A stretch of 64,000 nt of DNA from Emydura subglobosa (lineage: Eukaryota > Chordata > Testudines > Chelidae). The stretch covers positions 35,889,262-35,953,261 of the forward strand of contig ML679962.1 in the NCBI GenBank assembly GCA_007922225.1, in the 5' to 3' direction. The notes below the pieces were generated by a model that made no database searches, was not told where the DNA came from, and saw nothing but the letters and a program-made list of their open reading frames with translations. Both the position numbers and the translations under genes were made by a program. The first letter of the stretch is position 1; each line of letters starts with the position of its first letter. Shown piece by piece: positions 22,101-55,139 of the stretch.

Positions 22101-24034
22101 TCATGCTCAAATAATGGAGGAAGGTATTAAAAACTACTCAAAATACAATTCAATATTCAAGTTCAATATAAGTTTATATATAAAAACTATCCAATATCTC
22201 AGGTCTCAATCGCCGTGATGCTAAACCAAATAAGAGCAAGCATCCAGCCTTGCTCCATGGAATGAAAACAATTACCTTTGAGTGGGTGTGTGTAACGGAC
22301 AGGAGATATAGCAGAGGTGGAAAGAAGGGAGTGTATGGAAGATGCACAAAGGTTGGTGGTCTGTAGCCGGCAGGAAAGCTAACTAGCTTGTGCTAGTTAA
22401 CGTCATACACAGAACATGACATTTCTCATAGCAAATTGAAGTTTTCTTGTCAAACTCTGAGTAATTTTGGGTATGTTTTGGAGAGGGAGCAGGGGAAGGT
22501 CAGGAGAAGGAAGAAATGCCAAGACGTTTACTGGACCAATGTCTGATAAACAGATGGCAACATTTTTCGAAGGTGACAGTGAGCACATGACTGCCTGAGA
22601 GCTTTTAAGCCACACTGAAGCCTGCTTGTCACTGGGTAGCAGCAGCAGCTTCTAAAATGGAGTGGTTATAGACACCAAATTGAAAATTGATTTGCATGGC
22701 AGGTCTGGCTTTTCCAGTCCCATTATTATCTGGGGGAGAATCAGTCCTTGGAAGGTAAATTCAGTTTTGCCCTAATGCTATTTTCAGTTGTATGCTGAAG
22801 ATGGTTTTTCAGACGTGTTCCTTGTAGGCCTAACTCTATTCCCTTTTAAGTCAACGCGAGTTTCCCCGCTATATCGGGGGAGCAGAGTTAGGCCAACACT
22901 GAGCCACTATGAAAATCCTATCCAAATGCTTTAAATGTAGCACATTGCACTTGAATGTGTTTACGACAGGTACTGTTCAGCAGAGGGCGATCTCAGCTGG
23001 AAAATGCAGGGTCAAGATGAAAACCTCCTAGACCCTAAAGAGCAAGATTCAAAAAGTGAACAGCATTTGCTGCACCCGCACAATTTAACAGAGTAAAGGC
23101 ATTTAAACTTCTGTCATAGAAAAGAGAAAAAACTACCATGGAAATAACAGATATTCCAATGGAAACTGGAGACTTTGGTTTACGCTGTTCCCACTGATAG
23201 AACAAGTATAAAGAAAAAGAAATTGGGCCCAATTCTGATATCCTGTGGCAATCCCAATATTAATGGGATTTCAAAAGGCATAAACTGGACAGTGGACTGA
23301 TCAGGAACTAACTAGCTAGTTGCAGAGGCCAATTGACCATGGACATGTGTGGTAGAAGTTGGACATAGATGTAGAGGTGGCAGTCTGCTTGGAAGAGGCC
23401 CTTTCCAACGCCCTAGTTTATAGTTCACAAAGAGGCAACTTACTGTCGGCAAACACTCGAAAAACACAGGCAGGTTTTTCTCCCTGATTGTAGCTGGAAA
23501 GGAAGAAGCCAAGAATCACTTGCTGTCACTTAAATAACAGCCATTGCGAGGAAGGGGATGGTTCAGCCACATCTGGACTAACGAGACGCTGAGGTGCCAG
23601 TCCTGCATTCATTTTAGTGTACTGCTGGGGAAGCGTTTCAGCATCTGTGACTGATGAATTCAGAGCAGAGCCAAGCTGAAAGAAGCCTACCCACCCTGAT
23701 GCCTTTGTGGCAATCCAAATTAGCTGCTTTTTCACCAGCCCGACAGTGGCAACAAGGGCTTTTGTTACATGATTGCTGCTCGTATGTCCCTCCCTCAGCA
23801 GCTTCCCAAGTAAAAAAAAAAAATCCCTCACCTTTGTCTGTCCTTTTTCTTCCCCACTCTTCGCATTGCTCCTGATGGGCTTCCAGAACTACAGGGTCTT
23901 CATTTTCAGGCCTGCAACAGCGGTAACCCTGCTGGATCCTGGTCCCTTTACAGTCAGGAAGTTCTCTCACAAAAGTGGTTCCCAGACCTTCGTTTTGCTT
24001 GTGAAATAAAGTGACTTTCAGATCCTCATAAGGG
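16187..24034 (-). CDS. candidate gene X: unrecognised five-exon coding region, 5' end missing
   Basis: Five minus-strand exons (24034-23832, 23493-23444, 21770-21730, 19766-19599, 16346-16187) join in one open frame across four introns. Most sites match the consensus: acceptors TTTCCAG, ATTCCAG and a long pyrimidine tract before the first exon; donors GTGAGG, GTAAGT, GTAAGC and GTAAGT. The joined frame gives about 206 codons ending at TGA 16189-16187. The first exon is rich in Glu, Arg and Cys (RELPDCKGTRIQQGYRCCR). The middle has KNKIVKFQLQNLTTGDDL, and the end is charged and coiled-coil-like (EKAEPLYQVQVIKEQLQRM). The first exon enters with one base of a split codon and no start Met, so at least one upstream exon is needed; I did not find it between 24.0 and 29.0 kb. 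It is transcribed in the same direction as HPRT1. I know no family for it. The weakest boundary is the acceptor at 19766. Confidence 0.55.
17270..18840. other. gene-free stretch within the last intron of candidate X
   Basis: AT-moderate DNA without recognised exons or clear repeats; a short (ATA)n-like stretch lies near 17755-17780. Confidence 0.5.
18986..19085. other. assembly gap (100 N)
   Basis: Exactly 100 undetermined bases, a conventional placeholder length. The gap abuts a CA microsatellite and a C run, so the true length is unknown. It falls in the last intron of candidate X. Confidence 0.99.
19086..19152. repeat. (CA)n microsatellite followed by a C run
   Basis: About 25 CA units run from the gap edge to 19136, then one T and fifteen C residues (19138-19152). 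The left boundary is lost in the gap. Frames here are repeat artefacts. Confidence 0.97.
19599..19766 (-). CDS. candidate X, fourth recognised exon
   Basis: 168 nt ending at a strong donor (GATGT|GTAAGT). It encodes VDFASYILKNKIVKFQLQ, then a polar stretch DPTGMTVDSKRPLTVTCEP. The acceptor chosen (CTGAG|GAAG) keeps the frame with the 41-nt exon. The better-looking site five bases upstream (ACTACAG|CTG) would require skipping or changing that exon's phase. The reading frame itself is long and not compositionally biased. Confidence 0.5.
20349..20437 (+). repeat. CR1 LINE tail fragment
   Basis: Only the last 90 or so bases of CR1: 'gatgatttagctgaggttag', 'agatgacctcctgaggtccc', 'tctaatattctatgattct'. 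Confidence 0.88.
20810..21001 (+). pseudogene. orphan open frame of unknown origin
   Basis: A + strand frame reads about 63 codons with balanced composition (for example LMGIFGDIYPVIVFNAHTH and KKGKSDALEFMAMEEDFF) and stops at TAA. An AG acceptor-like site (gtgctgcag) precedes it. No partner exon was found and I do not recognise the peptide. It could be a chance frame, an exon relic or a retrocopy fragment. Confidence 0.2.
21395..21545 (+). repeat. interspersed repeat tail (L2/CR1-like)
   Basis: Contains the familiar string 'agattgtaagctctttgga', followed by 'tatacagcacctaggatgag', 'gacctggtccgtgactaggg' and an ATT-rich end. This is typical of a widespread amniote LINE/SINE 3' end. Family assignment is tentative. 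Confidence 0.55.
21730..21770 (-). CDS. candidate X, third recognised exon
   Basis: 41 nt between CACTGTCATTCCAG and CCAA|GTAAGC. In phase 0 it reads LKITGQDALVVLA plus two bases. Its small size is compensated by good sites on both sides. Confidence 0.5.
23444..23493 (-). CDS. candidate X, second recognised exon
   Basis: 50 nt between a textbook acceptor (CTTCTTCCTTTCCAG) and donor (ACA|GTAAGT). Entered with the single G left by the preceding exon it encodes ATIREKNLPVFFECLPT and leaves in phase 0. Confidence 0.58.
23832..24034 (-). CDS. candidate X, first recognised exon
   Basis: 203 nt, preceded on the minus strand by a long pyrimidine tract ending CCATAAG and followed by AAAG|GTGAGG. It encodes 67 full codons starting PYEDLKVTLFHKQNEGLG and ending EEWGRKRTDK. 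Five cysteines fall in the coding part. The frame has no Met at its start, so it is an internal exon or the 5' side was missed. Confidence 0.55.
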
Positions 24035-24679
24035 CTTATGGTGGAGAAAGGAAAAAAAAAAAGACAACTGCTTCCTTCTTTCACTAATAAAAGAGAGGGT
24101 ACAGTTTTGAGTCCTGATCCAGCGAGGTGCAACTGGAAGGGGCAATTAGCACCACACCAGAACAGTGCTTTGGTGAACCCTGTGTACCTACCTATCTACA
24201 AGTAGCATCAGATTAGCACTAATGTAAATGGACTTCATTTAAGATGCAGTGCAACTCCTGTTTAGTTCAATGTACAATTACCAGGCAATTTACATGGTTT
24301 TGTTCAGCTGAATCCTCGGACAGTAAATTTTCTATTGCAGTAGCAGACAAAAATGAAACTGACTGAATGGCAAGCGGTCAAACTGTAAAAACGCTTTTAG
24401 TCAAGCCTCATTAATGCTTTATCTAGAATCCTTCAAGCTTCAATTAATAACCAAGATGTGAAACTGCTGTGAAAACCAGAAGTCCCATACAGCAGCATTG
24501 TAATTTGTAGCACGCAGGCAGCTAAAATAAATACGTTCTGTGGTTTGAATTAGCCGGGATAAACTCGCTGAATGACAGCTGCAGCAGGGGACTGCATATG
24601 ACTTTCTGTAACCATTCAAAACCAAGCATTTTAACCGCCAATCTATACGTGGCCTCTGTACATGAGGCAGGTCGAGCTT

Positions 24680-25345
24680 CTGTGTCAGAACAGGTGATCC
24701 CAGTCTGGCCAATTAAAGAGGATGGGGCAGAACCTGGGGCTATTAAAAAAAAATCAGGGAGACAGAGAGAGAGAGAGAGAGACCTGGAGAGCCAGGGCTG
24801 TCTGAGGGTCAGGTCAGGAAAAAGGCAGGTAAGAGCTGCCTGGGAGTGAGCGGTTGGCAGGTGACAGCTGTCAGAGCTAAGAGACAGTCTGTGGTTCCTG
24901 GGGGAGAACAGCAAGGGGGATTTCCAGCTGGCCTGCCCCTCCAGGACCTGAGGGATGGAGAGCAGCAGAGGGAGTTGCCAGAGAGCCAAAGCTGAGGTCC
25001 AGAGAAGGCTGAAGGCAGGGGAGCAGCAGAGGGGTTTACCTGCTACCATCTCCATGCTGCAGACGTGGACCCAGGGGAACGTGAAGGGCAGGGAGAGTGA
25101 GAGATGCTCCCTTGGTAAGGATCTCTAAGCACAGAGATGGAGCAGGGTGTTTCCAACTAGGGAAAATGGGGTTTTAAGGACTATGTACACCGGCTGAGAG
25201 ACAGACTTTTGTTGGGGAGGGTATTAAGCAAGGGCTTGAAGTGGAATTACCAGGGACTGAAAGTGGAAATTGAGGCAGCCAAGCCTGCTGTACCATGGCC
25301 ATCCACAGGAGGGCGCTCAAGGCAGGTCTGCCTTGTCACAGAAAG
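24680..25345 (+). mobile_element. LTR-retrotransposon-like fragment
   Basis: GA-rich leader-like sequence: 'gccaattaaagaggatggg', a (GA)n run at 24762-24781, repeated 'gagcagcagaggg', and at the end 'ccatccacaggagggcgctc' and 'cttgtcaca'. This pattern resembles the LTR/leader part of turtle LTR retrotransposons. No pol frame is present and I could not place paired LTRs. Confidence 0.4.
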
Positions 25346-25828
25346 TGAGAGTTTTAACCTAAAAATGCAGCTAAAATCCCCGTCTTTTATACCCGGCCTA
25401 CAAAGTAAATTATTTTCTATTTCTTTTCAGGATATGAGTATATAATTTGTGTCATTTTTAGTTTTAAAAACTAGACTGCAATAATTCAGAAGTGTTCTAG
25501 GGCAAAATAGTGTACAATGAAGTTTCTTATTGTGAACCATATTTTTTATATAAATATAGTAGTACATAAACTTTTAAAATCAGAGCAGTGCTTCAGAACG
25601 GTAAACAAACTTCATCTACAATGCATACAAGATTTTATACATGAAGTGCAAAAAAAGTGTCCGGTTTCCCAGGAAAACATGTACTGGGAAAATAAACAAA
25701 ATGGATTATTTTGAACTAAATGTTTCACAAATGTTATAACTTATCAATCCATCCGTAAGACTATTTTTAAAGTCTACTGGCCCTTTGACCCTACCATAGA
25801 ATGGAAGAACTGTTTTGTGGGTAAGACA

Positions 25829-26230
25829 GTTTAACGGAGCACAAGAAATCTGGAGTAATTCCCAGCTTTGCCACCCCTCCTGCATGACCCTGAGCAAGTC
25901 ACTTAAGATACGTCTACGTTGCAGCCAAGGGTATAGAAGTACCCGTGCTAGCTTTAATCCAGCTAGCTTGCTCAAAATAGTGGTGAGGACACCATGGACC
26001 CTCCCTGGGTGTGTACTTGTGCAGCTTGTGCTATTTTCAGTGAGCTAGCTGGATTAAAAGCCAGCGCAGGTACATCTACATGATCTGCAACTCACACCCC
26101 TGGCTGTCGTATAGATGTACCCTTAATCTTCCTGTGGCTTCGTTCCCCATCTGTTAAGGGGGGATAATGTTTCTACGCCTCTAGGGGTATTGTGAGGATA
26201 AATCCATTACAGTTGGAGGCACTCAGACAC
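25829..26230 (+). repeat. MIR SINE split by a MITE
   Basis: The left part (25829-25916) carries 'cccagctttgccac' and 'ctgagcaagtcacttaa'. The right part (from 26127) resumes with 'tcttcctgtggcttcg', 'ccccatctgttaaggggg' and 'ttgtgaggataaa'. Together they form one MIR in consensus order with an insertion at its TTAA. Confidence 0.75.
25917..26122. mobile_element. 206-bp foldback MITE with TTAA target duplication
   Basis: Flanked by TTAA on both sides (25913-25916 and 26123-26126). The termini are inverted: GATACGTCTAC at left against GGGTACATCTA at right. Internal arms also pair: 'gctttaatccagctagc' with 'gctagctggattaaaagc'. The host MIR shows that TTAA was single before insertion. The TTAA duplication suggests a piggyBac-type origin, but the superfamily is not proven. 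No coding capacity. Confidence 0.75.
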
Positions 26231-26588
26231 CACAGGGATGGGGGTGTATACAAGTACCTAGACAGACAGAATACTTCAGGACAGACTGCTTACGGATCTA
26301 ACGTCGTCGTTTTGTCCTTTCGTATGGCTGGCATAGAGCAGCAACTACAATTTCACCTGAAGTTGATTGAGCCAGATGGCTACACCAGCAGTGGCGGAAT
26401 GTATTGCAGTGATGCCTCCTTCTTATTTATAAATTGAGCAATCGGTGGCGATACATTGGGTGATCTGTTGTGGGGAGCCACAGTGGCAAGCTGGAGAGTC
26501 CTTGATTTTCCATTTGTGCCTTCAGTGTCCACACATGCCATGGTTGGTTCAGAATCGGTTCAGAGTGGACCAAGATGTCTGTGGGAGA

Positions 26589-27623
26589 CAGGGCCCCCAC
26601 ATGGGGGGGGGGGGGGAAGGGTACACTTCACCAGGGCCCGGAGGCCCTGGGGGACCCTGGCCCAGGCTGCAACCCCCATTACCATGAGGAAAAAATTGAG
26701 GCTAAATTGTAGATCATACCTGAGGCTATTTTGTAGAAACTTATTTCCCTGTATCTATTGTCCAGATGGTGCGAGATTTGCTGGCGCCAATCAGAAGCAG
26801 TGTTCGAGCAGTCTAAGCAACATCGTGCACAGTGAGTTGCTGGGCGTGCTGGCCCAGCCCAGGCCCTTCTCTAGAATAGAGTGTGCGCTTGTGCAGTTAA
26901 ACTAGGACTTGTAGTTTGAGACTGGGAGATTTGTGCTCCTCTCTGTGACATGGTCTGCCATATCAAGATCAAGAACTGCCAGTCCCAGAGTTCCTTGTGC
27001 CTAGGCAGGAGGGAGGGACAGCTGGTGGGCGGGGCAAAGCAAAGCACCATAAAACAGTGGGAGCCAGGGCTGCTGCTTCTTCTGGTAGGATTTGCAGACC
27101 CAAAATATATGTGAGTAAGTGTCTAATTCACTCAACAGTCATACTACCTGTATAGCCACCACCAGACCCGGCAGGACTGGGGGTGGCTATACATACAAAT
27201 CAAGCAGCCAGAAACGTAAGGAGGTAAAAGAAAGGGAACTAAAAGAAGCTAAAGGACACCAATCTATCCTCCAGTTTTTCAAATCAGATGAGGCCCTTTT
27301 GCAGTCAGGCAATACACTAACTAGGGAAGCAGATGAACAGAATCAAGACGTTGACAGGATATAAGACCTTTATAATGACCAAAACAGTTACAAAATAGTC
27401 AGCAAACTTGTCGGACTCTCAGGCTGGGTGTTATGTGAAACAAAAATAGCAAAGGGGGGGCATTTTTCAGAAATGTAGAATATGTAACAGTAATTTCAGA
27501 ATTCAAACTTTTGTCATGGTTCATGAGATTGTATGTATGGGATGAGGGATTGCGGTATGTGTGTGGGAGGGGGCCCGTGTTACACGTTTGTACTGGGTCT
27601 GAAAAAATTATGCTTGGGCCCTG
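26589..27623 (+). mobile_element. hAT-type DNA transposon, internally deleted (1.04 kb)
   Basis: Begins 'cagggcccccacatggggg' and ends 'tgcttgggccctg', so the termini are inverted (CAGGGCCC / GGGCCCTG). The eight-base flanks are gtgggaga and gtcggagg, six of eight identical, as expected of an old hAT target duplication. Both ends match the short element at 45763-45938. The interior holds a presumed 5' region and a transposase-like N-terminal frame at 27119-27364. It is a likely deletion derivative of an autonomous parent. Confidence 0.75.
27119..27364 (+). pseudogene. transposase-like N-terminal fragment (hAT/ZMYM-like)
   Basis: The frame includes SSSQKRKEVKERELKEAKGH followed by QSILQFFKSDE, then stops at 27364. 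A basic 'QKRKE..K' block followed by a short 'FF' motif is what I know from the N-termini of hAT-derived ZMYM-like transposases. No BED finger, catalytic core or dimerisation region follows. The fragment is inactive. Confidence 0.4.
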
Positions 27624-27681
27624 GTCGGAGGTCAAAGCCAGGATCCTTCTGCGCAGGATCAAGCATGAGGTGCTTATTTTT

Positions 27682-27900
27682 TCAGTTGTGTTTAGCCCAA
27701 TCTGCTTTCCAAGCCTCCTCTTGACTGTAGCCTGATTGCATGAGGCTAAGCAAATATTCCCAGAAAGGCTTGCAGGACTTTAGAAGTTGGGGGGACATTG
27801 TCAAACTCTTCGTGGATAGGAGGACATCTGCTTTCCTGAGTTCACTGAGCTTCACAGAGTGTCGCACCAGTTGGGCGTATCGGCAGGGGACCGATGCTAG
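27682..27900 (-). pseudogene. orphan open frame of unknown family
   Basis: A minus-strand frame of about 70 codons ending at TGA near 27682 reads, for example, VRHSVKLSELRKADVLLSTK and FWEYLLSLMQSGYSQEEAWK. Composition is protein-like and unlike its AT-rich surroundings. It lies just right of the hAT element and has no clear start or acceptor. It may be a transposon or retrocopy relic. I do not recognise it. Confidence 0.25.
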
Positions 27901-28477
27901 ACAGAACGGATAGCCATGGTAGCTACAAAGTGCTAAACATCCTTGACACCCATTTTTCGCCTCTCCACCCCATCACTGTACTGTCTGTATGCCTTAGACA
28001 TATTAATGGATTTATTCTCAGAACACCCTGGTGAAGTAGGAAACTATTATCCAAGTCAATGAGTCTCTCAGGCCCTAAATACAGCCAGGACTAAGTCAAA
28101 GGCCAACTGGGTGAAGTGATTTTGGGAGGATTTTATACATTTCTCTCTTCAAATATGTATTTTGCTCCTCCAATCCTTTTCTTGGCATTGCTAAGCATGC
28201 CACATATACTCAAAAGCAAAGTCCAAGGCCCAATTCCTGACCTTGAAAAGACATATGCAAACACCATTTCAGAACCTAAGACAAAATGCTAAAGAGTCAG
28301 CTACTGCATAATGGATTTAGAGAAGCTCTTTGGAATGTTAAGTATAAAACTCAACACTGGGACATTAAAAAAGGCAGTTCAGTCACACATGACCAGTATA
28401 CTGTTCAGTAATGATGAGATTCACAAAGAAAAGTCTTCTACTGATTATGACTATTAAGACTAAACTACATTTTGTAA

Positions 28478-28741
28478 ATAACGCATGTTGCAGTTACGCC
28501 AATTAACTGTGTGGCTGTGTCAGACCACTCTATGCATGGACAATATCTCTCTGAGAATGAGCACTACTGGGAAAAATTATGGAAACAATCTAAACTTCAA
28601 AAAGAAAAACAAGATGATCCAACATATGCTAATACACTTAGAACAGCTTGCCTGGCAAGAAAACAATATGTATTATGTCCTGAATTATGTAAAGTCCTGA
28701 TAAACAAGGCAGGAATGAAGTATATTGTACAGGAACTGTGA
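28478..28741 (+). pseudogene. orphan open frame of unknown family
   Basis: A + strand frame of 87 codons has believable composition, with segments such as GQYLSENEHYWEKLWKQSKL and RTACLARKQYVLCPELCKVL, and ends at TGA. An acceptor-like 'gcatgttgcag' precedes it at 28493, so it could be a terminal exon. No upstream partner was found. It sits 0.4 kb beyond the HPRT1 3' end, convergent with it. Function unknown. Confidence 0.3.
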
Positions 28742-29179
28742 AAGTCAAGAGACTGAAAAACATGGCACTATGTCCAGAGCAATACCAGCATTCTTCAAGG
28801 TATCTCTAGCGCACAGACGAGTCAACAAGATAAAACAAAAGGATCACTCACAAAATATTTGTATTTTTCCATATGCATGTGTTTAATAAGCAATTATCTT
28901 CACTATTTACCTGCTCAAAGCAGACCAAACAACAGTGTTTAAATACTATATTCTCTGAATCTGGTTTGGTATAGAACATGGAAGTATTTCTGTGTTTTTC
29001 ACCCTACTACTATATTTTTTCAATATACGGTACACAATAATTAACTGAAATCTTTGAGAAACCAGCAAAGGCAGAGAGTCTGCCTTCACAGTTAGAAAGA
29101 CTTGGGCCCAAATATCATGAGCAAAAAGCACATTTCAAGAGCATTTTAATGTATGAAATGAAGGTGTAGGGGTATAGAT

Positions 29180-29963
29180 TTTATTTTAAAGAACCGCCTT
29201 TATTTAAAATACTTTGCTTTGTGGCTCTTATAAACATTACCATATTTTTTTACAAATGTAAAATATCTTAAAGTTGTTTAGATTTCAAAGGCAATTCCCA
29301 CTGGCTGATGAATATTTTGAAGAAAAAAATTAACAAGAAAGGGGCAGCTCATTGAGAACTACTTTTCAAACATTCTGTTATGTCATTCCATCTCCCTTCA
29401 GCCCAAACTGACATTTTTCACTCAGACTTCCTTTAACGGCAATAAGACAACTCCAGGAGTTGTGGTTAATACTTTGGAGAATACAGATACTATCACTGGC
29501 CGCTTCCTATGCTTTCTAACGCCCCAAGAGGGCAGTTATCAATAATCACAACTGTGCATTAAAAGAAACAAATGACATATTTAAACATATTGTTAATATA
29601 CTTCCCTTTCTTAAAATGGCTTACGTTAAGAGTACTTTGGATCATTCCGCTGTCATTTAAGCAATTTTCCACTTCAAATAGTGCAGCTCACAAACAGCAC
29701 AACCCCTCCAGGGGAAGCGATAGTCAAGAGTCACAGTGCAAATGAAAATCAGAATTGCACTCATTATTTGACATTTTGAAAATATAAATGAAGACAACAG
29801 TTTTCTTATACTGTACATGCAATAAGCTATAGAAAGCATATGAAAATGAGGCTGAACCGTTCTATACTGTTAACTAGTGTGCTAGAGTTGAAGTCTGTTA
29901 AAGACAGGACTCAGTAAATAAAATGTTGCAAAGTTCTGTTGTCACAGCACTTGAACTATGCTC
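29180..29963 (-). terminator. HPRT1: HPRT1 3' UTR with poly(A) signals
   Basis: Minus-strand AATAAA occurs at 29204-29199 and again at 29185-29180, about 0.76-0.78 kb after the stop. A segment near 29730-29680 ('gactatcgcttccc') resembles a block of the human HPRT1 3' UTR, supporting UTR identity. The exact cleavage site is inferred. Confidence 0.6.
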
Positions 29964-52426
<22,463 letters not shown>

Positions 52427-52999
52427 GGAGCAGCAGTTCGGCGGCAGCAGAAGCGGCGGCGGCGAGGGTCAGCAGCGTGCCGGGGCCGGGCGCAGGGGGC
52501 GGAGGCGGCCGCTGCGGGGAGGGGCCCGGGCGCGGCTTGGCTTCTGTCGCCCCGCAGCCGCGGCGGGAGCTCGGGGCGCGCGGAGCCCGGCGGCGCTGCG
52601 CTTGGCAGGGCGGACATGGCTCCGCCTAGGGAAGGGGCCGCTCGCACCCCGCGGGGACGGACGGACGGACGGACGCAGCCAGGCCGCGGGGCTCGGGCGG
52701 CCTCAGGGCGGCAGCGGCCCCGGCCCACGGTGGCGGGAGCTCGGCGCCGCTCGCGTCCCGCGCACGCCCTGCTGCTGCCCTCAGCGCCGGGCCGCCATGA
52801 TAGCGCGCGAAGGGCGGGCGAGCGGGTGCCAGGCCGCGCACCGCCGCCGCCCGGAGCAGGGCCCGGCTGGTCACCGGCGAGACGTGGTGATGGCACCACA
52901 CGCGGCGGCCGGCCCCACCGCACCGCACCGCACCGCTCCGCCGTGCAGTCCCGGGCCGAGGTAGCTGAGGTACCGCTGTACGGGGGTGGGGGGTCCCCA

Positions 53000-54600
53000 G
53001 GGATTGAGGGAGAGGGCGGCAATTTCAGTACAGGGGGAGAATGTTGTGTTCGGTGTATTTCGTCTTTAACTCGCGATCAGGGCTGTGGAGATGTATGGAT
53101 TGGGGTTGCCATTGGCAGGACAGGCTGGACCCCATAACTTGAGAAATACAGCGACAAGACCGGGTTTGGGGTCGTATGGAGACTTAGTTGTCATGTAACT
53201 GACCGATTCGCCTGTGGCATCCCCTGCACAGGGAGCAGAGGAGCGTCTCCATCAGTTGTACGTTGACGATTCCATCGGCCTATGAAAAAACCCCATTCCT
53301 TGCTTTCCAGAGAAAAGTTTGCAGCAGAGCAAATCGCTGTCCTTTACTCCTTCCTTCAGGGTATTTGTTGCTCATCTTATACGCCAAAACCCGTGCAATT
53401 TTGTCCTGGAATGATTTCCCTGAGGGACATTCACAGAAGAAAACATTTCACAGTGTTAACGTGTACATAACTGCGAATGTATATTATCTATCTGTATAAT
53501 AATCCGACTTGACGGAGTGGGATGACATGTACATTGGGGACATGTCAGCCAACATCTACAGTGCAGCATTATTAGGCCAATTACAAAAGAGAGGTAAGTA
53601 AACCTGAGCTCTGTGCATAAATTCAAAGTATTGGTGTTTTACAAACTCTGGCTGTATTAGATAAATGGAGATTAAGTGTCATTCTAAATAATTAGATCAC
53701 CTTTAAGATTTTAACCAAATACAGTCATAGTAAATCAGGACAGGAAATATAACAGCAAAAAATGTTAATTAAAAAAAAACAAACAAACCACAAGCAGAGG
53801 TGTTTGAAAATAATGTTTACAGAAAACGAGAGAATATATCTTGAAACCCTCTCCTTACCTGCCAAACTGATGTTGATCACAGTAATTTTTTGCCTAGTAC
53901 AGCTCTTTTAGAGAGAACAATTTTCTGCAATTCTGAAGAATCTGAAATAAAGAAACGTCTATAACATACACAGCTCGGTATCATAATGATCAGAGGCCTG
54001 GAAAAAGTTTAAAAAGCACAAAGTAACCATCCAGTTTCTGTGAAGGTTGTGGAATGAAGGGTACACAGGGCTGAAGAATAAGGGGCTATGGCAGGATAAA
54101 CTATCTCACCGGACAATGGTAAGTAACACTAGGCGGTATCTACGTTAAGTATTTTTGTCACCCCAGTAGTTGTTATAGTTCTCAATGCACAAGCTTCTTC
54201 CTGAACCTTGAGTCCACTCTCTTGTTGCAGTCTCTATGTTCCAGCATCTCTGACTCTGACCTTTCAGCATAGGTAGGGGGAGAAGAAAGGCCAAGGCCTC
54301 TGCTCTGTCCCTTATTTTCTATCTTTTGGCCATGTGGCTATAAGGCGTGCATAGGTGGACTGGGCTCTGCTGACGCACAAGGTTGATTAATGCCTCTGTA
54401 TGATGCTTGGGCAACAGTCATTGAATTGTAGATTCTCTAATCACAAAGGATTAGAATTCCCTTGCAGGATAATCGTCTGTTAACACCCACCTCCGAAGCA
54501 TTGACCACCGCCCTTGTAGAAAAGATTGTTAAACGTGCAGCAAAATTTGTAACGTCTAAACAGCAAGTCTTCTAGCTTGATACACGCTGATACACATACT
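53000..54600. other. gene-free flank upstream of HPRT1
   Basis: After the CpG island the DNA becomes AT-moderate. I see no exon, RNA gene or clear repeat. Confidence 0.5.
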
Positions 54601-54624
54601 TGATCAGCACAATGGGTTTTAGAA

Positions 54625-54854
54625 CAGCGGTTCCCAAACTCTACCATGTTGTGTATCATCAACATAAAACACCACCACATGTAGTACCACCACCTGAAGA
54701 GGGGAGGGGGAGCAGCCTCCAGCCACCCTGCTTAGGTGTGGGACCGGTGCTGGAGCAGCTCCTGGCCAGCCTCCCAGCAACAGATGGATACATACCATTG
54801 GGAAGTGGCCTGCGTACCACCGATGGTACACGTACCACAGTTTAGGAACCGCAG
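54625..54854. mobile_element. 230-bp hAT-type MITE
   Basis: Termini 'cagcggttcccaaact' and 'agtttaggaaccgcag' are inverted and match the common hAT terminal pattern CAGNGGTTC...AAACT. Flanks ttttagaa and ttttagca agree at seven of eight bases. It is non-coding and distinct from the CAGGGCCC family. Confidence 0.88.
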
Positions 54855-55139
54855 TTTTAGCAGATCATGACTTCAGTCGATATTTTATATGGCATGCTTA
54901 GCATGAACTATGACAACCATATGGAAAACTATGACTATGGAGTGTTTCGGCACCTGCTTTTGTGGTCCTGGGCTTACTGTACTCTAAATGCTCAGCTGCA
55001 AAGAAGCACATAAAAGGAACCCAATCCTGTTGGGGTTTTTTAAAATAATTTCATGACTTGAGGGTCTACACGGCCTGATTTTTTTATTCTTGTGGTTGTC
55101 AAGCTATCTAGGGGTTGTAGATGTGTGTTCATTATGTCG

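Noticed and set aside
24522..25055. 177-codon minus-strand frame
   Set aside because: Leu/Ser-rich antisense reading of GA-rich LTR-like sequence; no splice or homology support.
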